Assembly: GCF_027409185.1 (NCBI RefSeq)
Contig: NC_084474.1
Location: 95,137,505-95,201,504, forward strand
DNA from: Cynocephalus volans
Lineage: Eukaryota; Chordata; Mammalia; Dermoptera; Cynocephalidae
Direction of reading: 5' to 3'
Length of the DNA stretch: 64,000 nt
The notes beneath the pieces were generated by a model that worked only from the letters and a program-made list of their open reading frames with translations, ran no database searches and was not told the DNA's origin. The position numbers were made by a program, and so were the translations under genes. Shown here piece by piece: positions 38,501 through 49,462 of this stretch (the first letter of the stretch is position 1; every line of letters starts with the position of its first letter).

Positions 38501-39575
38501 ATCCCTATTCCCTGGAGACACCGGACATGTGTAGACTGACTGCCCCACCTCCCAGAATGTCTGCCTCTACAAGACGATGCACACCGCCTGGTCACAAGGC
38601 TGAGCCTAGTGCCTGTGAGCATGCTCTCAGGACAAGGAGATATAGCAGAGGAAGGGGTACCAGGACTAGGCACAGAGAGAACAGACTGGCCCTGCCCCCC
38701 AACGTGACTTAAGTATGGTGGCTAATTTGCCACGTGTCAAAAAGACAAAGAGGTACTTACGAATAGAGACTGTCAAACAGCGCCTTATTTCATATGGACA
38801 TTCCCTAACGTTGGGACAATTGAAGTCATTTATGGCAGCACAGTCATGGCATTTCAAACTATAGGTCCCTGAGAGAGGAGAAAGCAGGCATCTGGCTTCT
38901 GCTCCACAAGCCTTTTCTACCCATTACCAACCCAGCCACCCTCCAACAGCAGGCCCCACCCCCCACCTCCAAGGACTTCCCCAAGCCTGCACAGCTCAGC
39001 CCTCTGGCCTAGACGAGCTCCCAGGAGAGAAGCCACTCACAACCAGGAGCTTTCCCTGTTCTCAGAAGCAGGCTCAAGGGAACACGCCCAGGCCACTGCA
39101 TGGGCAACTGCTATGCTCTGCAGACCAGGCCGACCCCTCCAAGGAAAACATGACTCTCGTAAGAAGCCAGTGGCCGCCTGATTTCCCTGGACACAGCCAC
39201 TCCTGCCCGTTCTTGACCGGGAAGCACCACATCGAGATGCCCCCATTTGGAAAAGCTGCTCTTTTGGGAAAGCTCCCCTTCCTCATGAATATTTCCCTTG
39301 CTCACGATCACTTCCCCAGCTGACTTCCTGCCACCCACCCCCGACCTCCCCCAGTGATTCCAACAGTGCAGACCCCAGCTGGCTAAGATGATCCAAATTC
39401 CAGTCATTCCTTCCAGTGACCCCAGTCAATTCTAGGTGAGGACTCGTACCCTCCAAGACAAGAGGAGGGAGTGATACTTACAACGGCGGCGTGGAAGATC
39501 AGCGGTGACATTAGTGACACTGGCATTCACCACTGGGAGCCCCAAGGCAAGAAGTAAGGCAAGTGGGAGCACCAT
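23591..39575 (-). CDS. GML: GML, GPI-anchored Ly6/uPAR-domain protein, complete
   Basis: Cell-surface glycoprotein of the Ly6 family; human GML is reported as p53-responsive. Three coding exons on the minus strand: 39575-39482 (signal peptide; exon probably starts at 39594 after an AG acceptor), 38868-38761 and 23886-23591. All junctions are GT/AG. The total of 498 nt gives 165 residues against 158 in human (from memory). Seen: a hydrophobic N-terminus, then KCHDC opening the Ly6 fold, ten cysteines, and the family ending CC-x4-CN. Three N-glycosylation sequons (NVT and two NCT) are present. The strongly conserved [14 protein letters not shown] block precedes a hydrophobic GPI-attachment tail ending SNALT. 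The last intron is about 14.9 kb and filled with L1s. A non-coding first exon is expected upstream but was not located. Its position between two CYP11B genes on their strand is unusual. Confidence 0.93.
25262..25362 (-). mobile_element. tRNA-derived SINE
   Basis: On the minus strand: 'ggctggccggttagcacagctggg' (tRNA 5' half with A box), a TATAA-containing anticodon-loop remnant, and a degenerate B box 'gggtttgcatctgc'. A pyrimidine-rich stretch (ctttctttcttt) on the plus-strand side is the antisense tail. Confidence 0.75.
26582..26996 (-). mobile_element. MaLR (MLT1/MST-type) LTR
   Basis: Complete-looking LTR in antisense: plus-strand start 'tgtattagtccatttctgttgc' and end 'ggggacataattcaatcaatccacagca' are the reverse complements of the MaLR 3' and 5' ends. 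Confidence 0.85.
27515..33990 (+). mobile_element. Near full-length L1, plus strand, with broken ORFs
   Basis: A ~1.27 kb 5' leader rich in CAC/GCC triplets (27515-28780) is followed by ORF1 from ATG 28781 to ~29750. ORF2 starts at ATG 29930 with the endonuclease block 'ILNANGLNS'. The RT region lies around 31310-31990 and the C-terminal part runs to ~33140. The 3' UTR ends in an A-rich tail at ~33990. Stops and frameshifts interrupt both ORFs, so it is dead. It is inserted into an older minus-strand L1 inside the GML intron. No clear target-site duplication was seen. Confidence 0.85.
33995..35085 (-). mobile_element. Continuation of the old minus-strand L1 after the nested insertion
   Basis: Antisense ORF2 phrases ('ctaggttgaccaataatttg', 'ccaaagaaccaactgttgg') pick up where the sequence broke off at ~27480. 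They are interrupted by a MaLR LTR (34361-34788) and appear to continue to ~35085. Confidence 0.6.
34361..34788 (+). mobile_element. MaLR-type LTR
   Basis: Starts 'ctacagttggaatgtctcc' and ends 'gctataagcaacagaaaacaggctaagaca', the standard MaLR layout with 'gtaagaaataaatg' near the 3' end. Confidence 0.8.
35088..35174. mobile_element. Short palindromic DNA transposon (MITE, Tc1/mariner-like ends)
   Basis: 87 bp with imperfect terminal inverted repeats: 'tacaaagggtcttcgaacag' at one end, and the complement of 'tttttgaagtaccccttgta' at the other. TA at the ends fits a TA target duplication. It is non-coding. Confidence 0.6.
35308..35392. mobile_element. Second, more diverged MITE copy
   Basis: Same element type: 'ggctacttcaaaaagttagtgg' on the left and 'tctttccatgagctgtgtgacg' on the right. 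It lies 134 bp from the first copy. Confidence 0.5.
35393..35990. other. GML intron sequence; nothing recognised
   Basis: AT-rich, no open reading frame of note and no repeat I can name. Confidence 0.4.
36000..37265 (-). mobile_element. Old L1 3' end, minus strand
   Basis: Antisense 3' UTR and ORF2 tail: 'cattcccaccagcactgagtg', 'catttttctaatgagattcgttg'-type phrases, and 'tttttgagttagtttttgtatcaggt' at the far end. The open frames here are L1 derived. Confidence 0.75.
37266..38760. other. GML intron sequence; no gene
   Basis: Apparently unique DNA between the L1 and the middle GML exon. Several open frames in both strands show no homology that I recognise and no splice-supported structure. 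Confidence 0.4.
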
Positions 39576-39689
39576 CCTGTGCAGGAGCTTGAGCCTGAAG
39601 TGAGGAGACACAGACAGTACCTCAGCGACGGCACGGTCCTCGCACCAGCTTCCTGCCCCTGAGCACCAGCTAGCACCTGTGTCCCCCCT

Positions 39690-41740
39690 AGCCTGCCCTC
39701 CTGGGGTCAGGGACCGGGGTCTGGGAGCTCTTCACACACACTAGGCTCTTCCATGCTCATGGCTTCATCTCAGACAAACTCACTATCACTTCTGGAGTCA
39801 GGGAGGGCCTGGGGCTGCTTCACGTGGATGCTCTCCCCTGGTCCCCACACCCCCAATACTACTGTGTATCTACTGGTTGACTCCGCACCTCAAAAGCAAC
39901 TTGTGAAACAATCTTCGAAACTGCCCACTGAGGGGTGCTACAATTTTCATGCTCCCTCCAACTCTGTTGAAATTCAGCTGTCAATGCAACAGTATTGGGA
40001 GATTAGGAGATGAGGGCTCCACCCTCCTGCATGGATTGGTGCCACTATTGATTAACTGGCTTAGTTACAGTAGGAGTTTGTTCCTAATAACAGGATGAGT
40101 TTGGCCGGATTTCCCGTCTCGTTTGCAGGCTCGATTTCCACTATGGAATAGTGCAGCAACAAGGCCCTGAACACATGCAGCCCACTCCAGTGTCAACTTT
40201 CCCAATATCTGAAACCGGGAGCTGAAGGGGTGTCTCTGTTGTATACATTACTCTGTCTGTGGGATACTGTTGAAGCAGCAGCAGATGATGGACCAAGATA
40301 AGATACTTCCTGCTCTTGGAAACAACTTGACAAAACAAGAGGTGAGGTGACTAGAGTGGGCAACTGGTGCAGAACATGCAAGAAGCCAAATGTGAAGTAG
40401 GAACCAACGTCATGAGGAAAGAAGTCCCCTCCTGGAATCTAGTCTTCCTGGGACCTGGACATCAAAGGGCCATCAATTCATGAATGACAGGGGGAGGGGC
40501 GAGGGACACCTCTAGTCTGGGGCCTGATATACCACTGTGGGCCCAGGAATTCCCCTGAGGCACAAGGCAGTTGCCCTAACCTGAGACATTTTCTTGAGGC
40601 ACCCATCTGCACCCTCCACCACTGCAAATGCACTGGGCCTTTTCGACACAGTCTCCCTTTCCCTGCCCCACAGCAGACCCCCCTTACAGAGGAAACTCCA
40701 TCTCCCCAGTCAGGAGCAGGGGCAGCCCTCAGGGTTAAGTGGTGTGCCTCCCTGAGCAGAGCTGCTGACCCTGACCCTCAGCTGCCTCATCTGCTGGCTG
40801 CACATCACATGGAAGTGTCGCCCAGGTAGTAGCGGCACCTGACTTGCACCCCTCACAAGAGCAGCAGAGGGGTTCAGGTCCAGTAGCACACTGTGCAGAA
40901 AGAAGCCACGACCCAGAGATGGGGACTACCAGGATCCTGCCCCCCACTCCCCAACATGCTGTCCTAAGTCCAATTCCCTGGGGAAAGCTGGGACTCAAAG
41001 TGCTTGCAACAAAGGCCTTCTGATTTAGGAAGGCAGACAGGCTGGTACCACTGGGTCCTATGAGACCAGCGCTGAGGTGGTCAGCAGCCACACCTAGGAG
41101 GGGCACCCTTTTCACCCAGACAGTCTGTCTCCCCACATGGGGACTCCACGCCCAGAGCCCTCCAGCCCAGGTCCCTCCTCTCCTCTGTCTTGCCTGCTGT
41201 CCCTGGATTCGCTGCTTCACTCACACAACACTTGCTCCCACAGCGGTGCTCAGGGGCAGCAGTGACCCAGAGTAGAGGCACTGAGGCCAAATCCCTCCAA
41301 TAGGGCAACTGGATATTCTGAGCTCTTTCCCACTGTAAATGCCCAGATATGGTGCAGGCAAATGCCCATCAAATGTTTTCATTGATTTCTAGCTAAGATC
41401 TTTAGGCTGATGGAAAAATACCTAAGAGCTAGAATGAAAACTAGCAGAATCAAACTACAAAATACAGAGAAACAGTACAATTTCCTGAAGCATATGTTGC
41501 TAGAGATTTAGGATTTTGCAGTAGAACAGGTGCTGGAGACAAAGCTAGGGCCCACACAGGTGGGAAGTGGGAACTGGGTGTCTGTCATAGAGCACGGACC
41601 CTCCAAATGCTAGTGTCAGGCAACAAGAGTGGGCTGGAATGTGTCCAGTCAGCATCAGCAAACAGAGACCTTGGAAACTTGTCTGGCTCCCCACTCAAGA
41701 GGATGCACAAAAACGGTGTTTCCGGAGTATTTCCTCAGCA
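39690..41740 (+). repeat. Left arm of second inverted repeat (partner 46545-48200)
   Basis: Reverse complement matches 46545-48200 at high identity. Shared blocks include 'ggggcacccttttcacccagacagtctg' (around 41100) and 'gaacaggtgctggagacaaagc' (around 41525). It starts ~100 bp upstream of the GML signal-peptide exon. This arm has about 400 bases more than its partner (around 39920-40310). Confidence 0.85.
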
Positions 41741-41949
41741 CAGGCATTCTCAACAGTCAGCCTGCAGACACAACATCCGTGACTGTGTGGTCATAAGCCC
41801 CAAACACGAAAATCACTTGCAAGCGGTCATGAATCGTTCCACCGCAGGAAGTGTGGCAAAAGCCAACAGACACATCACTGGAGGGGATGTCCCCTCCACC
41901 CAGACTCTCAGCCTCCTGGCAGATAAGTGACGACTAACGCTAACATGCT

Positions 41950-42760
41950 CTGGACGATGAGAGGCGCAAAGATGACTAACCCACCAGGAGCAAAAAGCAG
42001 AAGAACCAAAACGTCAGGATTACACCACTAAGACATCTAATACAGGACTATCAGGTATAAATTTAAATACGCAGGCTTAGAAGTTAGAGAAAAATATACT
42101 GTCACTTCCCCTTCTAAGTCAGATGTCGTAGGTTGTATCAGGAACTACTCAAACTGGGACATCCCGGAAAATAAGTAAGTTAAAAGTCACCCTTATCGAT
42201 GTTAGCATACAAGTACTTTAAAATAATTATAATGAGAACACTAAAAGGAAAGATAAAAAGATAAAATTGATTTCAAAAGACACAAAAACTATCAATAAAG
42301 AAATGGGGTCTATAAAAAAATCAAACGGACATTGTTGAACAGAAAAACAAAATATTAAAACTTTTAAAATTCACTCAGATGGCATTAACAGCCAATGGGA
42401 CTCGGCAAAAGAGGAGATTAGAAAACATAAAGGCAAGTCTACAGACAATACCCAAACTGTTACCCAGAAAAAGAAAAAATAAATGGAACCAGGGGAAAAA
42501 AGATGCACTGATGAGAGTCAAGTATGTAACATATTTGTAACTGGAGTCCACAAGGACGGGACAGAGAAATGGAGAGAGACAACACGGAAGAGTTACTGGT
42601 GCAGAAGTTTCCAATAGGAATGAGAGGGATGAGCACACGAGCTTCCAGTGCAGCAGCTCCAAAGCAGATATTGACAAGGAAAACCAATCTTAGACACGCC
42701 ACAGCTGAACCACTGAAAATAACATGAAAAAAGTAAAAAATCTTAAAAGTAGACCAAGTG
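41950..42760 (+). mobile_element. Old L1 ORF1-region fragment
   Basis: A-rich sense-strand sequence with L1 ORF1-like wording ('gaggagattagaaaacataaaggc'). It is degenerate and without a usable frame. The family assignment is tentative. Confidence 0.45.
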
Positions 42761-42762
42761 CA

Positions 42763-43207
42763 GTTGATGGAATTATGTCCCCCCAAAACTCACCGAGGCT
42801 TGAGTTGCATCGCCCAGGCTTTCTGTAGAAACTTGGCCCCCACTGTGACTGTTAAGACACTGGGAAATCCTATTACGGTAATTGGAAGGTGGAGCCTTGA
42901 AGAGGTGATTGGACTGTAGGACCCTGCGGTAGTGAATGGATCAAAAATGGTGGACAGGGCTGTGGTTCTGAGGGCTTTAAAAGGAGAGCAAATGAGGGTC
43001 TCTCTCTCTCTCTCTCTGCTCTGCCATTTTCTGCCACGTGAGACCCCTGCATTGCTGTAAAGCCACTGCCAAAGAAAATCCTCACCAAATGTGTTCCCTG
43101 AACGTTGGACTTCCCAGCCTCAGAAACTGTAAGCAATAAATTTCATTTTCTGTCTATAATACCCAGTTCCACGTATTTTGTTATAAGCAACAGAAACCGA
43201 CTAACAC
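42763..43207 (+). mobile_element. MaLR LTR with internal (TC)n
   Basis: 'gatggaattatgtccccccaaaactc' start and 'cgtattttgttataagcaacagaaaccgac' end. Contains a pure TC run at about 42999-43017. Confidence 0.85.
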
Positions 43208-43241
43208 ACCAAGGAAGAAAAAGTTTAAAAACACAGAACCT

Positions 43242-43655
43242 GCTACGGTTTGAATGTTCGTCCCCTCCAAAACTCGTGTTGAAACTTAACCTCCAGTGTG
43301 ACAGTAGTGAGAGGTGGGCCTTTAAGAGGTGATTGAGTCATGAGGGTTTTGCCCTCATGAATAAATTAATCCATTCAAGGATTAATGAATTAAAGGATTA
43401 ATGGGTTTGTGGGAGTGGGGTTGGTGACTTCTGGAGAAGAGAGACCTACCTTAGCATGCTCAAGCCCGTGTGATGCCACCTGCAGGACTCTGCACCAACT
43501 CAGGACTCTGCAGAGAGTTTCCACCAGCAAGAAGCCCCTCACCAGAGGTGGTCCCCTCAGTCTCGGACTTCCCAGCCTCCAAACTGTAAGACATAAATTT
43601 TGTTTATTTATAAATTACCCGGTTTTAGGTATACTGTTATAAAAAACAGAAAACA
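43242..43655 (+). mobile_element. MaLR LTR, second of an adjacent pair
   Basis: Starts 'ctacggtttgaatgttcg' and ends 'ggtatactgttataaaaaacag'. It has the same orientation as the preceding LTR but different sequence, so the two are separate insertions and not the two ends of one provirus. Confidence 0.8.
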
Positions 43656-44684
43656 GTATTTTAACTAACAACAATCCAAGGGACGGTCGACCTTTCAACA
43701 CAAATTATGAAAAACAGAAAAACCAGAAAAACCGAAAAAATTGTTCTTGTAACAGTAGCTTCAAAATGGCAAAGAAAGAAGACATAAGCAACCATTCCAT
43801 TCTACTGAAGTGAACATGTTCTTCAAAAACGAAGACAAAATGCAGATGATTTCAGACAAAATACCTGGGATGTGATGTAACCAGCAGAACCACCACAAGA
43901 AACATTGAGTTTATAACATATTTAGAAATAAATACACGACAACAGCCCAAAGCAGAGGAGGATACAGAACTGAAAGGCAGAATCAGATGTTAGTATGATT
44001 CAGTGCAGACTTCAAGGCAAAAAGTGTCACGAGAGGCCAGGAGGAGCGGCTGTTCCATAAGCGAAAGGAACTCTGGAACTCCAGGGCACATTCTGACCAT
44101 GGTGGCTTTAGGCAGCAAGTCGCTCAGAAGCATAACTAGAAAAGCCTCACACGTCTGGAAACTAACAGCACACTTGCAAATAATACCTGCACCCCTGCCC
44201 GCTCCCAGTTATTCCCAAGAAAAATAAAAATATTTTGGACAGGTTAATAATGAAAAATAAGAAACTGAAACTTCACATAAGCAGCCTGAGGAGACTTGGA
44301 GGAGAAGCCGGACTTTAAAACCACACGTGGCGGGATGGAAGGCTGCAAAGCTGCGCTCCAGTTTTCCACTTCAAACAGTAAGAAAACCACAGCGAATGAC
44401 ATTCCGGCTACAGAGCCAGCAAAGAGCACCACGGAGCGCAAGGGGCAGGAGCTCAGGGCGGACGGAGACCCCGGCCCGGGAGGTCAGAGGTGGTGTGGTG
44501 GACAAGCGCGGCCTCAGACCCTTAAGGGAACAGAGATTTCAATGCAGGAGAAAGGGCCAGAGATCCCCAACGGGAGGGGCCTGGGATCCCCCAACAAAGG
44601 ACCCGAGCAGGGTGGCGGAGGGCCCCAAAGGCAGAGGCTTCAAGGAGGAAGGTGGCCTCGTGCCCGTGAGTTCAGGGGGCTCAA
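43656..44684. other. L1-like and unassigned sequence left of the minisatellite
   Basis: 43656-44270 looks like degenerate L1 ORF1-type sequence. From 44280 base composition becomes GC-rich and leads into the tandem array. Confidence 0.4.
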
Positions 44685-45440
44685 GGATGGAGGGGAGGGG
44701 GCTATAGAGGAGGGGAGGGGGCTGTGGAGGAGGGGGCTGTGGAGGAGCGGGCTCCGAGACGGAGGGGAGGGGGCTATGGAGGAGGGGGCTGTGGAGGGGG
44801 CTATAGAGGAGGGGGCTGTGGAGGAGGGGGCTCCGAGACGGAGGGGAGGGGGCTATGGAGGAGGGGGCTGTGGAGGAGGGGGCTGTGGAGGAGGGGGCTC
44901 TGGGACGGAGGGGAGGGGGATGTGGAGGAGGGGTCTCCAGGACGGAGGGGAGGGGGCTGTGGAGGAGGGGGCTCCGGGACGGAGGGGAGGGGGCTATGGA
45001 GGAGGGGGCTGTGGAGGAGGGGTCTCCGGGACGGAGGGGAGGGGGCTGTGGAGGAGGGGGCTGTGGAGGAGGGGGCTCCGGGACGGAGGGGAGGGGGCTG
45101 TGGAGGAGGGGGCTCCGGGACGGAGGGGAGGGGGTTGTGGAGGGGGCTGTGGAGGAGGGGGCTCCGGGACGGAGGGGAGGGGGCTGTGGAGGAGGGGGCT
45201 CCGGGACGGAGGGGAGGGGGTTGTGGAGGAGGGGGCTGTGGAGGAGGGGGCTCCGGGACGGAGGGGAGGGGGCTGTGGAGGAGGGGGCTCCGGGACGGAG
45301 GGGAGGGGGCTGTGGAGGAGGGGGCTGTGGAGGAGGGGGCTCCGGGATGGAGGGGAGGGGGCTGTGGAGGAGGGGGCTGTGGAGGAGGGGAGGGGGCTGT
45401 GGAGGAGGGGGCCTGTGGAGGAGGGGGCTCCGGGATGCGG
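44685..45440 (+). repeat. G-rich minisatellite (15-bp and ~37-bp units)
   Basis: About 750 bp built from two unit types: 'ggaggagggggctgt' (15 bp) and the same unit extended by 'ccgggacggaggggaggggg'. The plus strand is almost free of C and has dense GGGG runs, so G-quadruplex folding is likely. The long overlapping open frames in both strands (Gly/Glu/Arg-rich on plus, Pro-rich on minus) come from unit lengths that rarely create stops. Confidence 0.95.
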
Positions 45441-45890
45441 CGGGCAGAGGTCGGACCCCTGAGGGACGGTGCGGCTGCAGGGATCCGGCAGGACGAGGGT
45501 CAGGGGGTGCTGGGCAGACCCTAGCCCCCGGGCCCCCAGGTGCCCACGAGCCAGCCGCCCGCGCGACCCACGCCCCCTGACACCGACCTGAGCCCGGATC
45601 ACAGCTGCGGTGCCGCCGGCGCCTCGAGCGAGCTGAGCAGACCCGCCCCGCCCCCTTCTGGAACCTTCCTAGGCTGCGCGCTGCGAGGATGCCGTCCTGA
45701 CCCCTCCCCGCACCTGGCCCTGGTCACGTGAGGCTGTGGGAGGAGGCGTCCCCCCACCCGCGCTCTGAGGGGAGGAGCCGCTCTCAGGGAGTCTGCGCAG
45801 CCTCACTACAGCGACAAGGAACGTTCTGGAAGGTGCAGGCCTTGCCCGCCAGAGGGTCGTCTGCGACGCCACACTCAGGACCCTGTCGGC
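45440..45890. promoter_or_regulatory. CpG island, candidate upstream promoter of GML or of a lost gene
   Basis: The densest CpG stretch in the window, roughly 40 CpGs in 450 bp by eye. It has an Sp1-type 'ccgccccgccccc' near 45648 and a CACGTG E-box at 45725-45730. It lies ~6 kb upstream of the GML signal-peptide exon in the right direction for a GML first exon, but no splice-supported exon was found. It could instead belong to a repeat-derived promoter. Confidence 0.45.
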
Positions 45891-46540
45891 CGCCAAGACA
45901 ACACCACTCAGGACCCAAGTCCCCTCTGACCTTGGGCCCCCTCCCCTCGCGACCCAGGGCCCCCTCTGACCTTAAGCCTACTCCCTCCAGACCCCAAGCT
46001 CCTCTGACCTTGAGCCCCCTCCCTTAGAACCCTAGGACCCTCTGACCTTGGGTCAATGCCCCTCAGGACCCAAGACCCCTCATGACCTTGGAACCCCTCC
46101 CCTCAGGACCCAGGGCCCTTTGACCTTTGGCCCTCTACCCTCTGGACCCAGGGCCCCCTGTGACTTGTGGTCCCCTCCATTCAGGACCCAAGTCCCCTCT
46201 GACCTTGGGCCCCCTCCCCTCAGACCCAAGGTCCTTTGTGGCCTTGAGCCCCCCTGCTAGGTATCTCAAGTCCCCTCATAGACCTGAGACACATCCCCTC
46301 GGAGATTCCAGTACCATCACACTTTTAGCCCCTGCCCCTCGAAGGTTCTAAAGCCCCCATTATACTTTGAGCCCCTTTTTCTTGGTTATCCCAATACCCC
46401 GCTTTTACTTTGAGACCTCTTACCTGGGAGAGCCCAATGACTCCCCTTCAAACTCAGCTCCTGTCAGGGGACCCAGGACCCACCTGATCCTTGAGCCCCT
46501 TCTGTCAGAAACTCTTGACCCATCCTGTGGTGAAGAAATT
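45885..46540. repeat. C-rich ~40-bp minisatellite
   Basis: About 15 diverged units of the form 'caggacccaagtcccctctgaccttgggccccctccc'. The same family caps both arms of the inverted repeat at 10.6-17.2 kb. Confidence 0.85.
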
Positions 46541-46544
46541 CTCA

Positions 46545-48200
46545 GGAAACACTGTTGCGCATCCTGTGCAGATGAGGACCAGACAAGTTTCCAAGGTCTC
46601 TGTTTGCTGATGCTGACTGGACACATTCCAGCCCACTCTTGTTGCTTGACACTTTAGCATTTAGAGGGACCCTGCTCTACGACAGACACCCAGTTCCCAC
46701 TTCCCACCTGTGTGGGCCCTAGCTTTGTCTCCAGCACCTGTTCTACTGCAAAATCCTAAATCTCTAGCAACATATGCTTCAAGAAATTGTACTGTTTCTC
46801 TGTATTTTGTAGTTTGATTCTGCTAGTTTTCATTCTAGCTCCTAGGTATCTTCCCATCAGCCTAATGATCTCAGCCAGAAATCAATAAAACATTTGATGG
46901 GCATTTGCCTGCACCATATCTGGGCATTTACAGTGGGAAAGAGCTCAGAATGTCCAGTTGCCCTATTGGAGGGAGTTGGCCTCAGTGCCTTTACTGTGGG
47001 TCACTGCTGCCCCTGAGCACCGCTGTGGGAGCAAGTGTTGTGTGAGTGAAGCAGCGAATCCAGGGACAGCAGGCAGGACAGAGGGGAGGAGGGGACCTGG
47101 ATTGGAGGGCTCTGGGAGTGGAATCCCCATGTGGGGAGACAGACTGTCTGGGTGAATCGGGTGCCCCTCCTAGGTGTGGCTGCTGACCACCTCAGCGCTG
47201 GTCTCATAGGACCCAGTGGTACCAGCCTGTCTGCCTTCCTAAATCAGAAGGCCTTTGTTGCAAGCACTTTGAGTCCCAGCTTTCCCCAGGGAACTGGACT
47301 TAGGACAGCATGTTGGGGAGTGGGGGGCAGGATCCTGGTAGTCCCCGTCTCTTGGTCGTGGCTTCTTTCTGCACAGTGTGCTACTGGACCTGAACCCCTC
47401 TGCTGCTCTTGTGAGGGGTGCAAGTCAGGTGCTGCTACTACCTGGGCGACACTTCCATGTGATGCGCAGCCAGCAAATGAGGCAGCTGAGGGTCAGGGTC
47501 AGCAGCTCTGCTCAGGGAGGCACACCACTTAACCCTGAGGGCTGCCCCTGCCCCTGTCCCTGCCCCTGAGTGGGGAGATGGAGCTTCCCTCATGAGTAGG
47601 GATACATGTGGTGGGGGGCAGGGAAGGGGGAGACTGTGTCAGAAAGCACCCAATGCATTTGGAGTAGTGGGGGGTGCAGGTGGGTGTCCCAAGAAAATGT
47701 CTCAGGTGAGTGCAACTGCCTGGTGCCTTAGGGGGATTCCCTGGCCCATAGTGCTAGCATCAGAACTCAGCTTCAGGATGTCCCCAGACTCTCCCCTTGT
47801 CAGTCATTTGTTGATGGCTTTGTGATGCCCACGTCTGTGGAAGACTTGATTCCAGGAGAAGTCATTTTTCCTCATGGAAACGGCCCTCAAATTTTGCTTC
47901 TGGCATGTTCTGCACTTGTTCACCTACGTGATTCACCTTGCATCTTGTTTTGTCGAGTTGCTTGTAAGAGGGAAAATACTTGAGTGGGTAATATCCAACA
48001 GGTTTTGCACGTTGCTTTTGAGGTCTGGAGTCAACCAGTAGATACAGAGGAGTGAGCTGCCACATGAAGCAGCCCCGGGCCCTTCCTGACTAGAGAAGTG
48101 ATGGTGAGTTTGTCTGAGATGAAGGCATGAGCATGGAAGAGCCTAGTGTGTGGAAAGAGCTCCCAGACCCTGGTCCCTGACCCTAGGAGCTGCTAGCACA
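46545..48200 (-). repeat. Right arm of second inverted repeat (partner 39690-41740)
   Basis: Carries the mirror of the left arm, including the open frame at 47131-47532, whose mirror at 40735-41220 is also open. No signal-peptide exon of GML is found beyond its outer end (48200-48700), so the duplicated piece stops before the gene. Confidence 0.85.
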
Positions 48201-48724
48201 GTAAGGGAGCAGCATTGGTGGGCAAGGTAGGGGAGACGCACGTAGTTGATGTTTAGGAACATGAAGGTGGTGCAAGGAGCCGTGTCCTCCTCATGTGCCG
48301 GGGGTTTACAGCTCCACCTGTTGCTGTCATGGCTTCCCTGGTTGGTATCAAAACAAAAGGCATAGAGATAAGAGAAAAGAAGCCTAAATATGTCAACAGA
48401 ACCACTTCATGTTTCTTTTTTATTGTGTGTTTTTGTTATTTAATTAGATATTTGATGCAAGATTGGTTTTGAATACCCAAACATATATGATGTATTTTAT
48501 TGTTGCGTCAGTGCTAGAAAAATGTTGGGGAAAATAGTGAAAGAAAAGTATGCTGTATGTTACATACCTTTTGTTTTATAATCTACTGAACTTCTGAAGA
48601 AGAATTCCACTAGCTGTAGAATTCTAGGTTGGCAGTTTTTTCTAACACTTTAAATATTTTTCTCTGTTCTCTTCTTGCTTACATGGTTACTGTCATTTCT
48701 GTTTCATATTCCTCTACAAGCAAT
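48201..48724. other. Mixed flank with L1 antisense fragment
   Basis: A short antisense L1 ORF1 piece ('attctaggttggcagttttttctaacactt') is visible at about 48590-48700. Nothing else is recognised. Confidence 0.4.
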
Positions 48725-49215
48725 GTGTATGTGAAAGTTTGCAGAATCAGAATAGACTCTCTCGTACTTAAAACAAAACAAAACACTTGACAAATAGACC
48801 TGCGGAAAGGCTGCGGAGTGGGGACTTCTCAGGCACTTTTGCCTGATAACAACATCTATCACAAAGGACTCTGCAAGCCACAACCTTGCAAAGAGGCCAT
48901 TGCAACCTTGATAAAAAAAGACCTCTGCAATGACATGCACTCAGCAACTGCCTGTCTAACCTCAGAATGGTGTCACCCCTGTGTTTGATTCTTCTAGCCA
49001 GGGATAATTATCCCGAAGCGATTATGTAATCCTCCATCATTTTTTCTTTGAAAACTTTCATCTCCCTTTACCTCCGTGAGTACACACACAGTTTACTATG
49101 GCACGTGTATTTTCATTGCAATGCCCTATTCCTGAATGAACATCAATGGCTTTTAGACAGGCTTTCTCTATTTGTTATTTAGGCTGACATAAATGGTGCC
49201 CCAGAGTGGAATCTG
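48725..49215 (+). mobile_element. Endogenous retrovirus LTR with following primer-binding-site-like sequence
   Basis: LTR-like sequence from about 48725 to a CA end at 49189 contains ERV-type phrases ('gccacaaccttgcaaagaggcc', 'ttactatggcacgtgt'). Four to five bases later a TGGTGCCCC stretch (49194) sits where a primer-binding site is expected. The tRNA type was not identified. No intact retroviral gene follows. Confidence 0.55.
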
Positions 49216-49462
49216 AAGGAAAATCACCTTCAGAATGAATCAGTGATTCCTGGAACCGGGGTGCAGAACTCACTTGAGCCCTTCAAGGATTCCACTTCCA
49301 CAACTCATCTTTTTCTACCCTGGTAAGTCTTCTCTCAGGCCGAGCTTCCCTTTTTTTTGGTAAAGTCTTTTGACTTTATTTGAGAATGGTTTTGGTTATA
49401 AAACCAACTTAAATGAAAGACCTGACATCCCTCCTAGTATAGTAACAGACCTTCTGTCTTTT

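Noticed and set aside
42763-43655. Two neighbouring MaLR LTRs as the paired ends of one provirus
   Set aside because: The two differ in sequence and are separated by only ~35 bases, with no internal region.
44296-45602. Very long overlapping open frames (388, 266 and 241 codons plus; 202 minus) as a Gly/Glu/Arg-rich or Pro-rich protein
   Set aside because: They lie in a G-rich minisatellite whose units rarely contain stop triplets in any frame. Several frames are open at once, with no domain or splice structure.
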